Source: Rostrohypoxylon terebratum
Lineage: Eukaryota > Ascomycota > Sordariomycetes > Xylariales > Hypoxylaceae
DNA length: 47,313 nucleotides
Direction: 5' to 3'
Assembly (NCBI GenBank): GCA_022497145.1
Contig: MU386009.1
Span: 1-47,313 of the forward strand
The notes under the pieces were generated by a model, which saw only the letters and a list, made by a program, of their open reading frames with translations, was not told the DNA's origin and ran no database searches. Positions 32,900 through 44,293 of the stretch are shown one piece after another. The translations under genes and the position numbers were made by a program. Numbering within the stretch: position 1 is the first letter of the stretch; each line of letters begins with the position of its first letter.

Positions 32900-34889
32900 T
32901 CACCTGCCCCAAAGCCCATCCTCCTCGGTAGGCATCTTTCGTGATCGATGACGCCATACTACGCAGTAATAGTAGATCCCAAGAGTAGACATCGTGGCTA
33001 TGACTGTCGCTAGAATATATATCCAAAAATACTGCGATACAACAGTGTCTTGACTGGGAAGCCAGTTGAAGAATTGCATCGAGAATATACTCTATAGAGC
33101 GCAATAGTCAGTATGGGCCTGATAACTGTATATAAACATAGGCAGATGGAGAGAGAAGCGAAAGCAAATTTTGCTGATAGGTACGTACGGCCATGAATGT
33201 TCCTGGAAGGAACACCATCGACACAATAGATATGGTCCGCATATGTTTTGAATCTCGTCCTGTTGCCAGAGCTATCTCGACGTTGGTTTCCCCGTGGGAC
33301 TACGCAACTTATGTTAGTGACTGTAGGTAGAAGTGGATCGTACAGAAGCATCCGTGGTATTTGATTATGAAAGTTCTAATAGGGGATTTGAAAAACGGGT
33401 AGAGCAAACCCATTGTGTAGCCATTGCCATCCCGTCGATTCGCATGGTGCATTCTCGAATCTTATCATCGTACTCATCAATGATAGTTTGGAGGCGATCG
33501 TGGAATTTGGCGCCAACTTTTATCGCGCAACTTCTGTGAATTTCGTCTTGCCTGACATCATCTTTTTTGATATCATAGAACTCTGATTTGTCAGATAATC
33601 CGAGTTCCAATTGCACAGGCGGAATATTGTCATCCTCAACATGAATGTCTTTATCTCTGTTTGTTTCGAAAAGGGTTTCCTTGAGCTCCTCCGTGTGCCT
33701 AGTCATTTTAACTAGCTGCTCCCTCCAAGTGAGGAGCGAATTCCTAAGATATGTCATATCGAGCCATTGTGAGCGTTTATCTCTATTCCTTTTCTCGATT
33801 TCAGTGCTATCTATTTGCTCTATAGAATGGGGATAGTCGAGCTCGAGAATCTTTTGCTCGATGTCGTCCACGTAAGTTTCAAGGATCTCGATATGTCTAA
33901 TTCTTTCAAGCTCGGCAAATATACCAGGCACGAGTAAAGGATAGCTTGCCGCTTCACCTGCAGAGGATAGTCGTCTGATGATTTCCTCTTCAATAGCGAC
34001 GGGACATCCAAATAGTACTGCATAACTTAGACCTGTGTTCGGGAAATGCGTGACTGTTAGTGCGAGATCATTGTTCCAGGCATTTGTTGATCGACAGTTG
34101 TATACTATTATATTTCGAATGTCAGTTTCTTCGTTGTATTAGTGAAAGGCGAAATCGTGTTTTGCTTACTATAGGTGGCGTACGTTGACCCTTCTTCTGA
34201 GCTCATATTAATTTCTGCTCGGGAGAAAATTGGTATGTCGGACCGATTTACAACTCGTGCTATAGATCCATGCAAATATAGTTTTTGAGATATTAATCTG
34301 AAGGTGCCCTGCGAGAATGGGAGTGTTCTAGCACCACGCCGTCCGCATGAGCTTGGTTGAAGCCCCTTTTCGGCGTTCAGATCACCTCCGACCTGTGGTG
34401 GGAAGGTTTGAACCCTCCCTGATTTTAAGGATTCCCTTTCCAAGCCATTCAACTCGTCATGCATTGTTGATCTCCTCTGCTGACCTGCTCTTCTCGCAAG
34501 TCTGTAGCCTAGTTCAGTTTATATTTTTCTGATTTAATTATGAGAACTCCGTAAGACTCACATCATGACAAGTCCTGACGTCCCGCTGTTTGGCTTTGGT
34601 AATTCCTTGATACAATTAGCAAATTTCCGAATGGCCAGACTTCGCTGGCTAGTTGCGTACCTTGTCAACCCACTCAATCCATTGTTCGTCTGTCTCTAGT
34701 AGCTTCACAAAAGGCTCCTTCGGCATCTGTCAGTATCTATGAAGCTAGCAATTAAAGAACGTGATTGTAATTGGGAGTCACCTTGTTTACCCCCTCTAAC
34801 CTTAGTACCCTAGTTCTCTTCGGTTCGTATTTGAAGCAATTGAGTAAATCTGTTTCACTAATGCCATCATTCTCCTTTGGCCAGTCCAT
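32900..34889 (-). CDS. CorA-like membrane protein (fungal Mg2+ transporter-like domain)
   Basis: Seven exons: 34782..34889, 34661..34726, 34562..34605, 34170..34501, 33410..34128, 33189..33299, 32900..33091; 523 residues. All joins keep phase; the intron at 34129-34169 is only 41 nt. Family landmarks include LLETDEQWIEWVDK, AWNNDLALTVTHFP, a GLSYAVLFGCPVAIEEEI stretch, a long coiled coil, IDEYDDKIRECTMRIDGMAM, TNVEIALATGRDSKHMRT and VSMVFLPGTFMASIFSM. Membrane segments lie at about 446-463 and 482-505. Bacterial CorA channels carry a GMN motif after the first segment; here SMQFFNW follows, as in the fungal group, so ion transport is not assured. Such proteins are widely expanded in Sordariomycetes accessory DNA. 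The stop is reached directly after LWGR. Head-to-head with the small gene at 35642. Confidence 0.87.
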
Positions 34890-35641
34890 TCTAATCTTGA
34901 TATCTTAAGTGTAATTGAATTGATGGACGTGATTCCTTTCCTCCTTCCCAGGGTAAAACGAAGAAATAGAATGAGAGATCATAATATTCACAATGGGGTC
35001 GCACCGCTAGAGAGCTCTGTTAATATTCGAAATCCTGCCGTAGTTGCTCAGCCCCAACTCGGTTGGCTTGCATAAGGGTTTCATCCGCAAGTACCTAGGT
35101 AAGCGTGAAAGTGACCAATTAGGAGATACAAAACTAGGTAGCCTGCATGCCCAAACGCCCCAGACCATAACATTACAACTTTTACTAGTACTATGCTTCA
35201 ATTGTTTTCTTCTAGAACTAAGGCACGATACCGTGGCTACAGTAAATTAAAAACATGTGGATGCATGGCTTGTTGTTGAGCTGATTTAGAAGGGCAAATA
35301 GGCATTTTCGGGGCTGTTTCACTCACGTGTAGCCACTGAGACCACGCGACTGGGGAACGTATCATTTCTTTACCAGACAATAATTCTGCCACCACCGCCA
35401 TACGGTCAGATGCTGCGGTGCGACTGAATTATCGAATAAGAATCTGGAAGGCGACCTGCAGGGCGTACTTGGGGGCGTTTTTTAGGCCACGTTGTAGTCA
35501 TTCAGGCTGGCTTTCATTCCTTACCTAGGTAGGTACCTATCCTTGGAACTAAAAATTATAAAAATTAATTGCATCTATATACCTCTCTGTTGGACAGTAT
35601 TGCTCAATGACTTGCCTAAAATCTTGAGACACTATTCGATT
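34890..35641. other. Divergent intergenic region of CorA-like gene and small gene 1
   Basis: 752 bp containing two 5' flanks. A TAGGTACC cluster stands at 35521-35540, about 100 bp before the small gene. No other coding signal recognised. Confidence 0.5.
35521..35540. repeat. CCTAGGTAGGTACC motif cluster
   Basis: Compact copy of the dispersed TAGGTA/CCTAGG motif, about 100 bp upstream of the small gene at 35642. Confidence 0.55.
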
Positions 35642-35981
35642 ATGGCATCTGTTTCTATCTTTCGAGCACGATACACCGACGAGACAGCGCTCTATGGGCA
35701 CCTCAGAAGAGTATTTCCTGATGGGTCAATCCAACTTCGGGTATGCCACGAGATCCGATGTAACCACTTTGATCGAGACAAGACTGACGTTTTCGCCTAG
35801 TTTCAGCGAGGCCGATTCCACTGCATGACTCCACGATCCCTAACACCGGTATGCCATAGCCGCTCTCGATATCCATAGTTCTGGTTTCAAAATAGGCCGA
35901 GCCTCTAGCTGATGTGTCAAATAGGGAGAGATAGATGATATCCAGTTGAGGCTCAAGAGTGATCACTACCAAACAGGGTGA
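35642..35981 (+). CDS. Small three-exon gene 1 of a local paralogous family (67 residues)
   Basis: Exons 35642..35740, 35801..35848 and 35925..35981; introns of 60 and 76 nt, both phase 0, with GTATGC donors and CTGAC/CTGAT branch-like sites. The first exon encodes MASVSIFRARYTDETALYGH then a LRRVFPDGSIQLR stretch; the 48-nt middle exon encodes FQRGRFHCMTPRSLTP; the last gives GEIDDIQLRLKSDHYQTG and a stop. Gene 2 (42409) and gene 3 (43916) have a middle exon of the same length, position and phase with similar spacing of Arg, aromatic and Leu residues. No signal peptide or membrane segment. Function unknown. It converges on the kinase gene ending at 36201, with 219 bp between. The shared architecture is the main support, as the protein is too short to judge alone. 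Confidence 0.6.
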
Positions 35982-36200
35982 TATAGATTACGACTTTCGC
36001 TTCCACCCTTCCGCACGTGTTCTGCCCGAGTTAAAATCAGCGAGGAGATAGAAAATCTCTAATTTTCTATGGAGGTTTTAGAGCAGTCATGGAACAAATT
36101 TAGTGAGAACTGAGGCTATTATTTGGGAAGGAATGTATGGATATTAGTCAGTCTATCAGTGGTATCCTTCACATTGTGTGATCCTATAGGCTATAGTCCA

Positions 36201-38151
36201 CTAGTCTTGGGCTGGTACAACTCTCTGTGTATGACCTCGGACCGTCCTTAATTCAATGCGGAGTTTCCCCTTGGCTGATTGATTGAGCGGCCCTTCAGCG
36301 ATTGGGAGTTCGGACTTGATTTTTGGGTCTCGCATGTAGGGTGACCCATCGAGACAATATGTCTCAGACTTTTGACCTTGACATTTACGGTTGAAACTCT
36401 GTAATTTTTGGAGAAGTACATTAGTTCTTGCTCTTTTCTTCTCGTTGGTCTCCACGATCAACATTTCTTGCTCAATGAGGTCAAGGAACTCGTGCACAAA
36501 ATTGCTGCAGTGGGTATGTTCGTGCAGTTTCTCAAGCCACTTTAATCCCTGTCAGTATGTACGATGTAATCGATATCGAGATATTGAGAGGGCTTACGGT
36601 TTTTACCTGGCTTTTTACGATATATCCGTGCTTCTTATTTTCTGTTAACACGACTTCGAAATAGATAGGTGTTTCGGGGCCGCCCATATAACTCGACATT
36701 CGCTGTTTATCAAAGTCTTGCCTGAGCTGCTCCCCGCCGAGGTACCAGGTCAATAGATCAAGGAAGAGGCAACCTAGGGTCCAAACGTCATATGCTCTGC
36801 TGATCTGGCCACCCTCCATATCACATTCAGGCGGTCGGAAATCTGGTGTGACAGCAACCTTCTCTTTCGGGACATTAGACTTGCTTATGTCGTGATGCAC
36901 AGACCCGAGCCCGAAGTCAGACAGTACAAGATTTGCTTCCCCTTCCTGGGACCTGAAGACGAGTATGTTCTCGGCCTTGATGTCTCCGTGTCGGCCGAAT
37001 AGCCTATCCCCGGGCTGTAGATTATTTACTCCTGGAGGGAAATGAATTAAATGAACGGCTTCCATAATCCTTAGGCATTGATTACACAGCCATCGGACTG
37101 TCTTTAGAGAGTGAGTTGGCTTTGGGTTGTACTCAAAATATCTCCCAAGGTCGCACTCGGCCCATGGAAATAGAAGATAGTAGCAATCTCCATGTTTGAA
37201 AGTTGTCAGAACAGTTACGATATGTGGGTGCACGGCGCCGTCGAACTTCTTGAGCATTTCAACCTCTCTTTTGAAGTCTTCCTCAATCCTTGCCGGGTCA
37301 TGTTCAAGAAGTTTCTTGAGCGCGAAGGGTCCTTCTTCTCTTGATAACTGATGAATCATTGATTAGCATGCCCGTTCGGAATAGGTATGATTAATATCAC
37401 GTACCGAGGCGAAACCTTTGTGAAAATTGTGGCACTTTGAATGTATTTCGACACATTTCACTTCACCGTAGCCCCCTGCCTCAGTAATAGAAGGAACGTG
37501 GGTCTTAACCCTTGAATGGCTATCAGAGTATAGACCACTAATCTCGGTGTTAGAACCTGCGATGAAGGGCAAGACGATTTGGGCATTGAATGTTTTATGT
37601 TGACCATATTCCAGGAAAGGAACGTTCATCTTCCACTGCCACATATCAAAGTCATCTAGGTGGCGACGTTCAGTCCAAGCTTCCATACACCACTGCAAAT
37701 CCTTGTTGACTATGGTAGTAGGAAGTGTCCTGTCGGAGACGCCCCTGTCTATGAATTTGAATATGTCAGCGCCCTTGTTAGCTAAGATGAGAGTCGCGAA
37801 GAGCCGGATGTAGGTGTCCTGTCTGGCTTGTGTTGAATTTTTCATAGTTTGGTCATCGCTGCAGATAAGTTTGAGATAATATTCGGCGTTCGAAACGCGA
37901 GGGCTGTAGCCTCCTTTTTTAGCATCATGTAAGAAAACCTGGAGGTGCTCTCGAACTCGCTCAGGTGTGAGTAAGTGCTGTAGGCAATATAGAGTTAGGA
38001 AGTCATTATGCTTCCCATCGCGGTGTTGGTTCAATTTATCGCGAAGTAGGTTGTCAAGGGAATGGTAAGACAATGAAAAATTGCGAAATGAGACTTGGAT
38101 CATTTGATTCTCGGGATCAGTGATCCTGATCTCCGGTGTGGGTTGAGCCAT
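36201..38151 (-). CDS. Divergent protein kinase, tandem copy 1 (HGD catalytic loop)
   Basis: Three exons: 37405..38151, 36598..37347, 36201..36548; introns of 57 and 49 nt, phase 0; 614 residues. Residues 1-220 form an N-terminal region also found in the second copy (LFATLILANKGADIFKFIDR; WQWKMNVPFLEYG). The kinase domain starts with a glycine loop AGGYGEV at 225-231, Lys260 in FALKK, the catalytic loop GRHGDIKAENIL with Asp371, DFG with Asp393, PPECDM in place of APE, and DVWTLGCLFLDLLTWYLGG. The usual HRD arginine is glycine. All three catalytic residues (Lys, Asp, Asp) are kept, so activity is plausible. The C-terminal exon begins with GLKWLEKLHEHTHCSNF, an alpha-helical tail with FLDLIEQEML. 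Known members are fungal accessory kinases of unstudied role. Confidence 0.87.
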
Positions 38152-38781
38152 AATTCATGAGCCGTCTCCTGTGCAGGATGCGACCTGTATTTAGAAGTTA
38201 ACTTTTTCTCAGAGAGCTATCTGGTTGGTTCTTATATGTTATATTTGGCTGTCCGAAGACGGTTTTTGGTTCGATATGATGAAATGACATTTGCACTCTT
38301 AGATGTCAATAGAAGAGTTACACTGTAAGGATGTAGAAATCTATCGGAGCCTTATGGAAAGTTGGTAGAGATGTTGGTAGGCAGCAGTAAGCTGAAACTC
38401 GGATTTCTATGGTTGCCTTCTTTTGGCATATGATTTTGTACCTAGGGCGCGCCCGATAGCCTCATCTACTTACCAGGTGAAGTGTTGAATAGCATACAAT
38501 AGCATACAATGGTAAGTGAGAGCCTGCAGCAGTTTGTGCAAGGCCTATGCAAGCCACATGCGGTAAGATATCCGCCTGAGAGGTCTATCTGATAAAGGAA
38601 GAGGCTTAGGCTCTTTTATGTCACATAAATTTCTTCTAGCAGTCTTCTCTAGCGGTGACCTGCCATTTCGACTTACGGAGGTTTCAATTATATATTAATA
38701 TATAATGTATAGGGGTATCAATATTACAAGCTCAAACATTAAATGAAATCAGTTTATCCATGTAACATCTCCTTTACTCCC
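38152..38781. other. Intergenic between tandem kinases
   Basis: 630 bp holding the 5' flank of the first kinase and 3' flank of the second. A perfect tandem duplication of AGCATACAAT lies at 38491-38510. No coding signal. Confidence 0.5.
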
Positions 38782-41681
38782 TTATGATCTTTCTCCTAGA
38801 CAAGCAACCGACTTGACCCATTCTTGGAATTTCTTCCATATTGATTTGTGTCGTTTCTCGTCGATGTTACCGGTGTCTATTTGGCTGTTTCTTTGAGTTG
38901 TCTGACTCGATGCTCCATCTCGTTCACTTGGTGTACATCCTATACGATAATCACTTGGCGGAGAAAGAGTGCCACCCTGCTGCGAAATTCTCGAAGAAGC
39001 TCGAGTTTGCTCAATAGTAGAAAGCCCATGTGATATCGAATCTGTGTTCTCTTGATAGTTTGTGGGTAGTGAGATGTTGGAACGTTGCGAATCGCCTGAT
39101 AATGTTTGCTGGGATGAATGCTCAATATCCTCTGGCCCAGTTGCTTGGCCCGTCGTGGGACGACCCTCCAGAACAGGAGTTGTCAGAGAGTCGCTTTCAA
39201 ATCGCCTACTACCAAGGGTTGGCTGATTTGAGTCGCTAAGACTAGGGCACGGCTGGGCATTTTGGCCGTCAAACTGAAAATGGGTCGGCTCTATGGGCTC
39301 GGTTCCTATTCCTTGGTCGTGGTAGTCACTACTTGCTCTCGGGATACTCTGTAAGCTGATTCTTTGAGAAAGGCGCTTGGCCGTCTTTTCAGAGTATTCT
39401 ATGGTCGTCGTATCTAGGACGTCAGGAGGGTCGGAGTTATTTCTTTTTTTCTTGCGTGTACATTCCTTGCTTTTAGAACAATAGTTTTCGTCTTGGCATC
39501 TGTTATACCAAGTGTCTAATATAGAAGCAACATCTTCGCATTGAATTCGTTTATCAGATCCAATGCGAAGCATATTGTCTGAGATGAGATCTAAAAAGTC
39601 ATGAATGAATTCGGAACATCCTTCGGTTGCATGAAGTTTGTTAATCCACTGACAAAGTTAGTGAATATTGCTCACGAAAGATAAAAAAAGGAAGGAAGAA
39701 AACGCTCACGGAGATTACGCTAAGTTTTAGACTTGCTTCGTATTTTGCCTTCAAGTTGGTTTCGGACCCATTCTTCGTTGCAAGGTTGAAGAAATGATCC
39801 TCGCTTATAGCATAATTTCCTTCTCGTACCAGGGCAGAATTTTCCCTCGTTCGATCTTTTGAGAATTCGTCCACGCCTTCCTCCCATCCACAGAGATACC
39901 AGGTTATGAATTCCAAGTATAGACATGCTAATGACCAGATGTCCCATGCTTGGGACACTGGTCTATATAAGTCATACTCGGGCGCTCGATAACTTCTAGA
40001 GACTGCCAGCTTTTGTATATCTGTTTGGTCATTTGAAATACTTCCGTGCCATCGTGTAAGTCCAAAATCGGATATCTTGAGCACATCATTTTCGAACTGT
40101 CCGTTGCCGACAGGCCCTTTAAACCAGAGTATGTTCTCAGGCTTCATGTCGCCGTGCCTTCCCTTTTTCCTCTCATTTGGAGATAGAGAGGTCTTTCCGG
40201 ACTTGAATTCATTGTTATGAATCATTCTTAACCCCTTTGCTATCCCTCGACATTGATCCGCAACCCATAAAACTGTTGAATAGCTCTTTGTAGGATGAGG
40301 GCACCTCTTCCAGAGATCCCTAAGGTTTCCGTCTGCCCATGGAAATATGAGGTGGAACTTCTCTTCGTGATGATATGTTGCAAGAAGTTTAATTAAGTGA
40401 GGATGGTCATCGTTGCTGAACCTCTTTAGGGACTCAACTTCAGAGTTGAATTGTCCCTTGTCAGGAGAGGTTAACTTCTTGATGGCGAAGTAGTCCGGCT
40501 GTTTTGGGTCAACAACTGGGTAACATATTTGCATAGAAAGTTATTTTGGAGGATAGCAGGCTCACTAGGTCTTTGATTGTCTTTGTTGATATATAGTGGG
40601 ATTCGTGCATCTTGATACGAGAAACTTCGCCTTGCCCACCAATAAGTGTTGGATTGTGTCCCAAATCATGCTCTAAGAACGGTAGAGTGATACGCCGATG
40701 GAGGTCGTAGTGTATAACTCTGCCTCCGGTCATGTCAAAGATTGGAGATAGCATGAACCATTGGTAGTTGTCAAAGCTGTCTGTGTCGCGTTTCTCTAGT
40801 TGGTTTAAGCTCTTGACTGAGCGTGATACAGCCTGACTTTTATGAGGATAATACACCCATTCGTTCTTCGAGTTCTGGATAAATGGAAGATCCTTGTCAA
40901 ACAATCCTTCGCGGATGAAGGAGGCTATCTTTGGTTGTGCATTTAAGAGGACTAGGATAGCGAAAATCTTCCTCCGAGACGTGAATGCTCTTGGCCTTGT
41001 GGTTATATGATGTTCGTAGTAGAATGTATCCCATATGGATGAAACCCAGACCTCGAGATCTCTATCTTCTGGAAGCCATGACTTAACATCTCGTCGGATA
41101 CTCTCTCGAGTAATGATTTTGTCGAAGTCGCCAATCGGAATGAACTTTTGACCGTCATTTCGAGGATACTTCCGAATTGCGTTTCGTAGCTGGTCTTCTA
41201 GAATTTTGTCTTTGAGCTCGACAAGCGGGATATCAGAAAATTCGAAATGAGCATCTCGAGAATAAATGCCCGCGCCAACTGCCGTAAGCCATTCATCTGT
41301 TCTAAGGATATGGTAGTCCTCTGGATTCGAAGGGTGATTGTCTAATGCATTTTGGAGATGTGTGCTTTCTCCTTGATCGTTGTGGGTGCTGCTCTGTTCT
41401 ACTTCTGGTATCCTTGGTAGAAACTGTATAGCGTCTTTGGAATCTCCAATATGGTCTCTCCATGGTGATGCTGCATCTAGACGTTTCGGGCGCTCCTATG
41501 GCTTAGTTAATAAATACCTGATGATAGTGATAAGAATATTGAACTGTACAGGAGAGATTGGGGATTCGCAAAGCCTGCCATCCTGCGATATGAATTAGCC
41601 ACGGTGATTTTTGTCCGCGTAATCCTAAGCACTTCATACATCTGAGTAAATGGTAATTCCGGTTTCATTCGCTTGTTCCAT
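38782..41681 (-). CDS. Divergent protein kinase, tandem copy 2 (HGD catalytic loop)
   Basis: Four exons: 41640..41681, 40566..41495, 39710..40498, 38782..39648; 875 residues. The second exon has no start codon of its own, so I placed a 14-codon first exon (MEQANETGITIYSD) upstream of a 144-nt intron; this is the weakest part. The N-terminal region corresponds to that of copy 1 (KIFAILVLLNAQPKIASFIR; FDNYQWFMLSP). The kinase domain has GGQGEV, Lys331 in FAIKK, GRHGDMKPENIL with Asp441, DFG with Asp468, APEYD and DIWSLACLYLEFITWYLCG. As in copy 1, HRD is HGD and catalytic residues are kept. The last exon opens with WINKLHATEGCSEF and then adds a 200-residue Ser/Thr/Gln-rich tail absent from copy 1. 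Intron positions before PDYFAIKK and before the tail are shared with copy 1, showing duplication. Confidence 0.84.
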
Positions 41682-42408
41682 CGTGTGCATGAGAAGGGAT
41701 GGTATTTGGCTGCATGCATCAAGCTAACCGCATAATATTGAAAGTTAAGGGTCGAATTGCATTGGAAATTAGCATTATCTCGTATGCCGAATTCAATTTA
41801 TTGAAAGGAGATCTCGTAATAATGAAATAGCAGATGTCTCATTTAGCTAAGGACTAGGTACCTACTGAGGCTCTCCGGCATCCTTACCCCCTTTCTAGGA
41901 GAGCGCCTAACCTAGCAAATCCGAGCTCCGCCCCCAGCGAGGTAATTATGTTTTTCTTCTTCCACCCCCTGTTACCACATTATTCATCCCCCTATTATTC
42001 TTTCATAGCGGTTGTGCCGTGGATACCTAGGCCAGCAGATGGTCTCCCAGTATGGGGTGACCGCGCATTATGACGACCAAGCCCCGCCCCCATCATGCGG
42101 TGTGGCACACATGATAGGGTCTATAGAACACACTAACCTACAAATATCTACAGGTAGGTCACTAAAGATAGTAAAATGAATGAGGAGATGGGCTGTGGTT
42201 CCGAAGCGACTGTGTAGCATGGGGTCTCGTTTCGGAATTGTCGGCCATTTATTGACAGCTAAGCGGGCGCGGATTTTCGGAGGGAAAAAAAAAAGATAAG
42301 GTCGAGGGGCACCCCAAATCTTTCTCTTGCATGAGAACATTTCCATTACCTAGGGGTGAACTACTGTTTTCTCACTAGTATTCGGCTTGCATATTTTTGC
42401 TTTGTAAT
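41682..42408. other. Divergent intergenic region of kinase 2 and small gene 2
   Basis: 727 bp with both 5' flanks. Contains CCTAGG/TAGGTA copies near 41857 and 42026, but no recognisable coding frame. Its orientation would allow co-regulation of the kinase and the small gene; that is inference. Confidence 0.5.
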
Positions 42409-42816
42409 ATGGAGTAAATACATCTTGATCTACCTTGTTTATTTGCTACCTACTAACAATCCAGTCGAAGAAAAGATTTGTGCGCGTCGAGTCAAACCGC
42501 ACAGCAGCTCGCGCCAAACGATTGCCAACTCATCCCAAGCCAGTACGTAGATCCTAAAAAACTTCGTCGAAAGCTGGATGAAAGATTTGGAGAAAGAGGC
42601 TATGAAGTCGAGGTATGTTGTATTATCTTCGCCTCTATTTGCCACCTACTAATTCGATAATTTTCTGGCGTCGAAGATGAGGCATAACCAATACATGGTC
42701 CATGCTAGAGAACCTCTAACCGAAGTAAGCCCATCCTGCCTCATTTTCTTACATGGATGCAACTACTAAGCCAGAGCAGAAAGATCTTAAAGAATGTTCT
42801 CGTCAATAGTCAATAG
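42409..42816 (+). CDS. Small four-exon gene 2 of the local paralogous family (80 residues)
   Basis: Exons 42409..42413 (only ATGGA), 42465..42612, 42677..42724 and 42775..42816, with introns of 51, 64 and 50 nt bearing good branch sites (TACTAAC, TACTAAT, TACTAAG). The product begins MDRRKDLCASSQTAQQLAPN, continues SQYVDPKKLRRKLDERFGER and GYEVE, then the 48-nt exon MRHNQYMVHAREPLTE, then SRKILKNVLVNSQ. The 48-nt exon is in the same phase and place as in genes 1 and 3, and EVE|MRHN is identical to gene 3 across the splice site. The 5-nt first exon is unusual but restores the frame; another start cannot be excluded. No membrane segment or secretion signal. It diverges from kinase copy 2. Function unknown. 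Confidence 0.6.
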
Positions 42817-43915
42817 AAATCGACGAAGCGGGGCTGTTGTAGACGATAACTGATTAACATGTACCTATAGATGGATATCTTGTATTATTATCACTTTTCT
42901 TATGTTTAGGCTTTTTCTTTAGCTGTGGTTAGTTATTTGCTACATGAGAAGTACCTAACGGTAAAATTGAAATCTCTGGAAGGTTACATTTGGGTTGTAG
43001 CCTGCATGAAAACCTCGTGGCGCAAGCTGAACTTTGCAAGTGTCATCTAAACCGGCCATAACGACGAGACCTTGATAGACTAGGTATCTAGGTAGGTACT
43101 ACATACTCATATTGATATATTCGAAGTGGCCCTTACCTACGTCAAACCGAAACTCGAGACGCCAATTTAAAACTGACGAGCGTTTACCTACCCAGTAGTA
43201 TCTTCATACACTAAAGTACACGATTTCGTATACGAGAAGATATTGGTATCTATGAGAGGCATGTCAATTATGTGTACGGGTTAAGTAGGTAGTAGTTACC
43301 TAATTTAGGGGCTGCAGGCTGTAATGAGATGCTTAGAGTCTCAGACTTCTTGTACATCTCCAATGAAACCGGCCCTGACATGATGTTCTATTCGTGACAC
43401 CCCAGGACGGCAAGGCAAATTATTTCGGTCGGTGATCCGTTAGGAACCCCATTTCAATAAGCCAATCCTACAGCCAGCCACAATGCGACTGGCGGGCTGG
43501 CTCCTACCAAAAATACCTCTGATAGTTATTGTAATCCCACATCCACTTATTAAATCCAATACATGGAGTCTCAAGCCACAACTTACCCCTGAATAGAGGT
43601 TATGTATCATGGGGCGCTAATTTAAACACTTAGGTACTAGGTAGGTACTTTCGGTGAACGCTTTTATAGTTCAGCTGTCACATAGTTTTAAATTTAGGTG
43701 ACTCCTTTGCGGTATGATATCCTAATGGGAACCCGAGAGCTGAGACAACGAAGCGTAGGCCCCTATACCCCAAGTCAGGGCATTGAATAAATACCCAGGC
43801 TTGGTAGGGTAGCCCGGTGGCGCCCAGAGAGACATTCGTTGATAGTCCTATCGTAATATGAAATTATTAAGCCGCCAGAAGATTGTCGTTTTTTATACTT
43901 CCACTAGCTGCGCAC
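42817..43915. other. Intergenic between small genes 2 and 3
   Basis: 1.1 kb, AT-rich, with several TAGGTA copies (43081-43100; 43633-43648). No frame resembles a protein. Confidence 0.5.
43081..43100. repeat. TAGGTA motif cluster
   Basis: Three overlapping TAGGTA-like units in 20 bp between the two small genes, part of the motif dispersed through the intergenic DNA. Confidence 0.55.
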
Positions 43916-44293
43916 ATGGAAACTGCCACGAAAGCAATCAACTGTAGAGATGAGGATGCCGTAGGACTGAAAGTTCATACCATGGTTCACTCCAAATTCA
44001 TTCCAAGTCCAAAAGGACTTAGCTATATTCTTCTTCAAGAGCTAGGAAAGGGGGAATTCGAGGTGGAAGTGCGTACAACTCCCTGACAGCGTGGATATAA
44101 GATATATGAATGCTAAATGTGTGGTAGATGCGGCACAACATATATAATATCAAATCCAAAACCGAGCTGAACCCCGTGAGTGCTATATCTCGAAAACATC
44201 AATCTAGGCTTCCTAAGTCTAACGAAATCCAATCGCTAGTGTACGATCAAGAAGATTCGAGAACTATCAATGTCCCTCAGGACATCGATGTAG
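43916..44293 (+). CDS. Small three-exon gene 3 of the local paralogous family (84 residues)
   Basis: Exons 43916..44068, 44128..44175 and 44240..44293, with introns of 59 and 64 nt (donors GTGCGT and GTGAGT, the second with a CTAAC branch site). The first exon encodes METATKAINCRDEDAVGL, then a KFIPSPKGLSYILL stretch and GEFEVE; the 48-nt exon encodes MRHNIYNIKSKTELNP; the tail is CTIKKIRELSMSLRTSM. Family support: identical EVE|MRHN junction with gene 2, equal middle exon, phase-0 introns, tail of similar size. The second intron is optional on paper, because reading through it stays open to 44466 and would give 163 residues; I prefer the spliced form because it matches the paralogues. No known domain. 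Confidence 0.57.
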
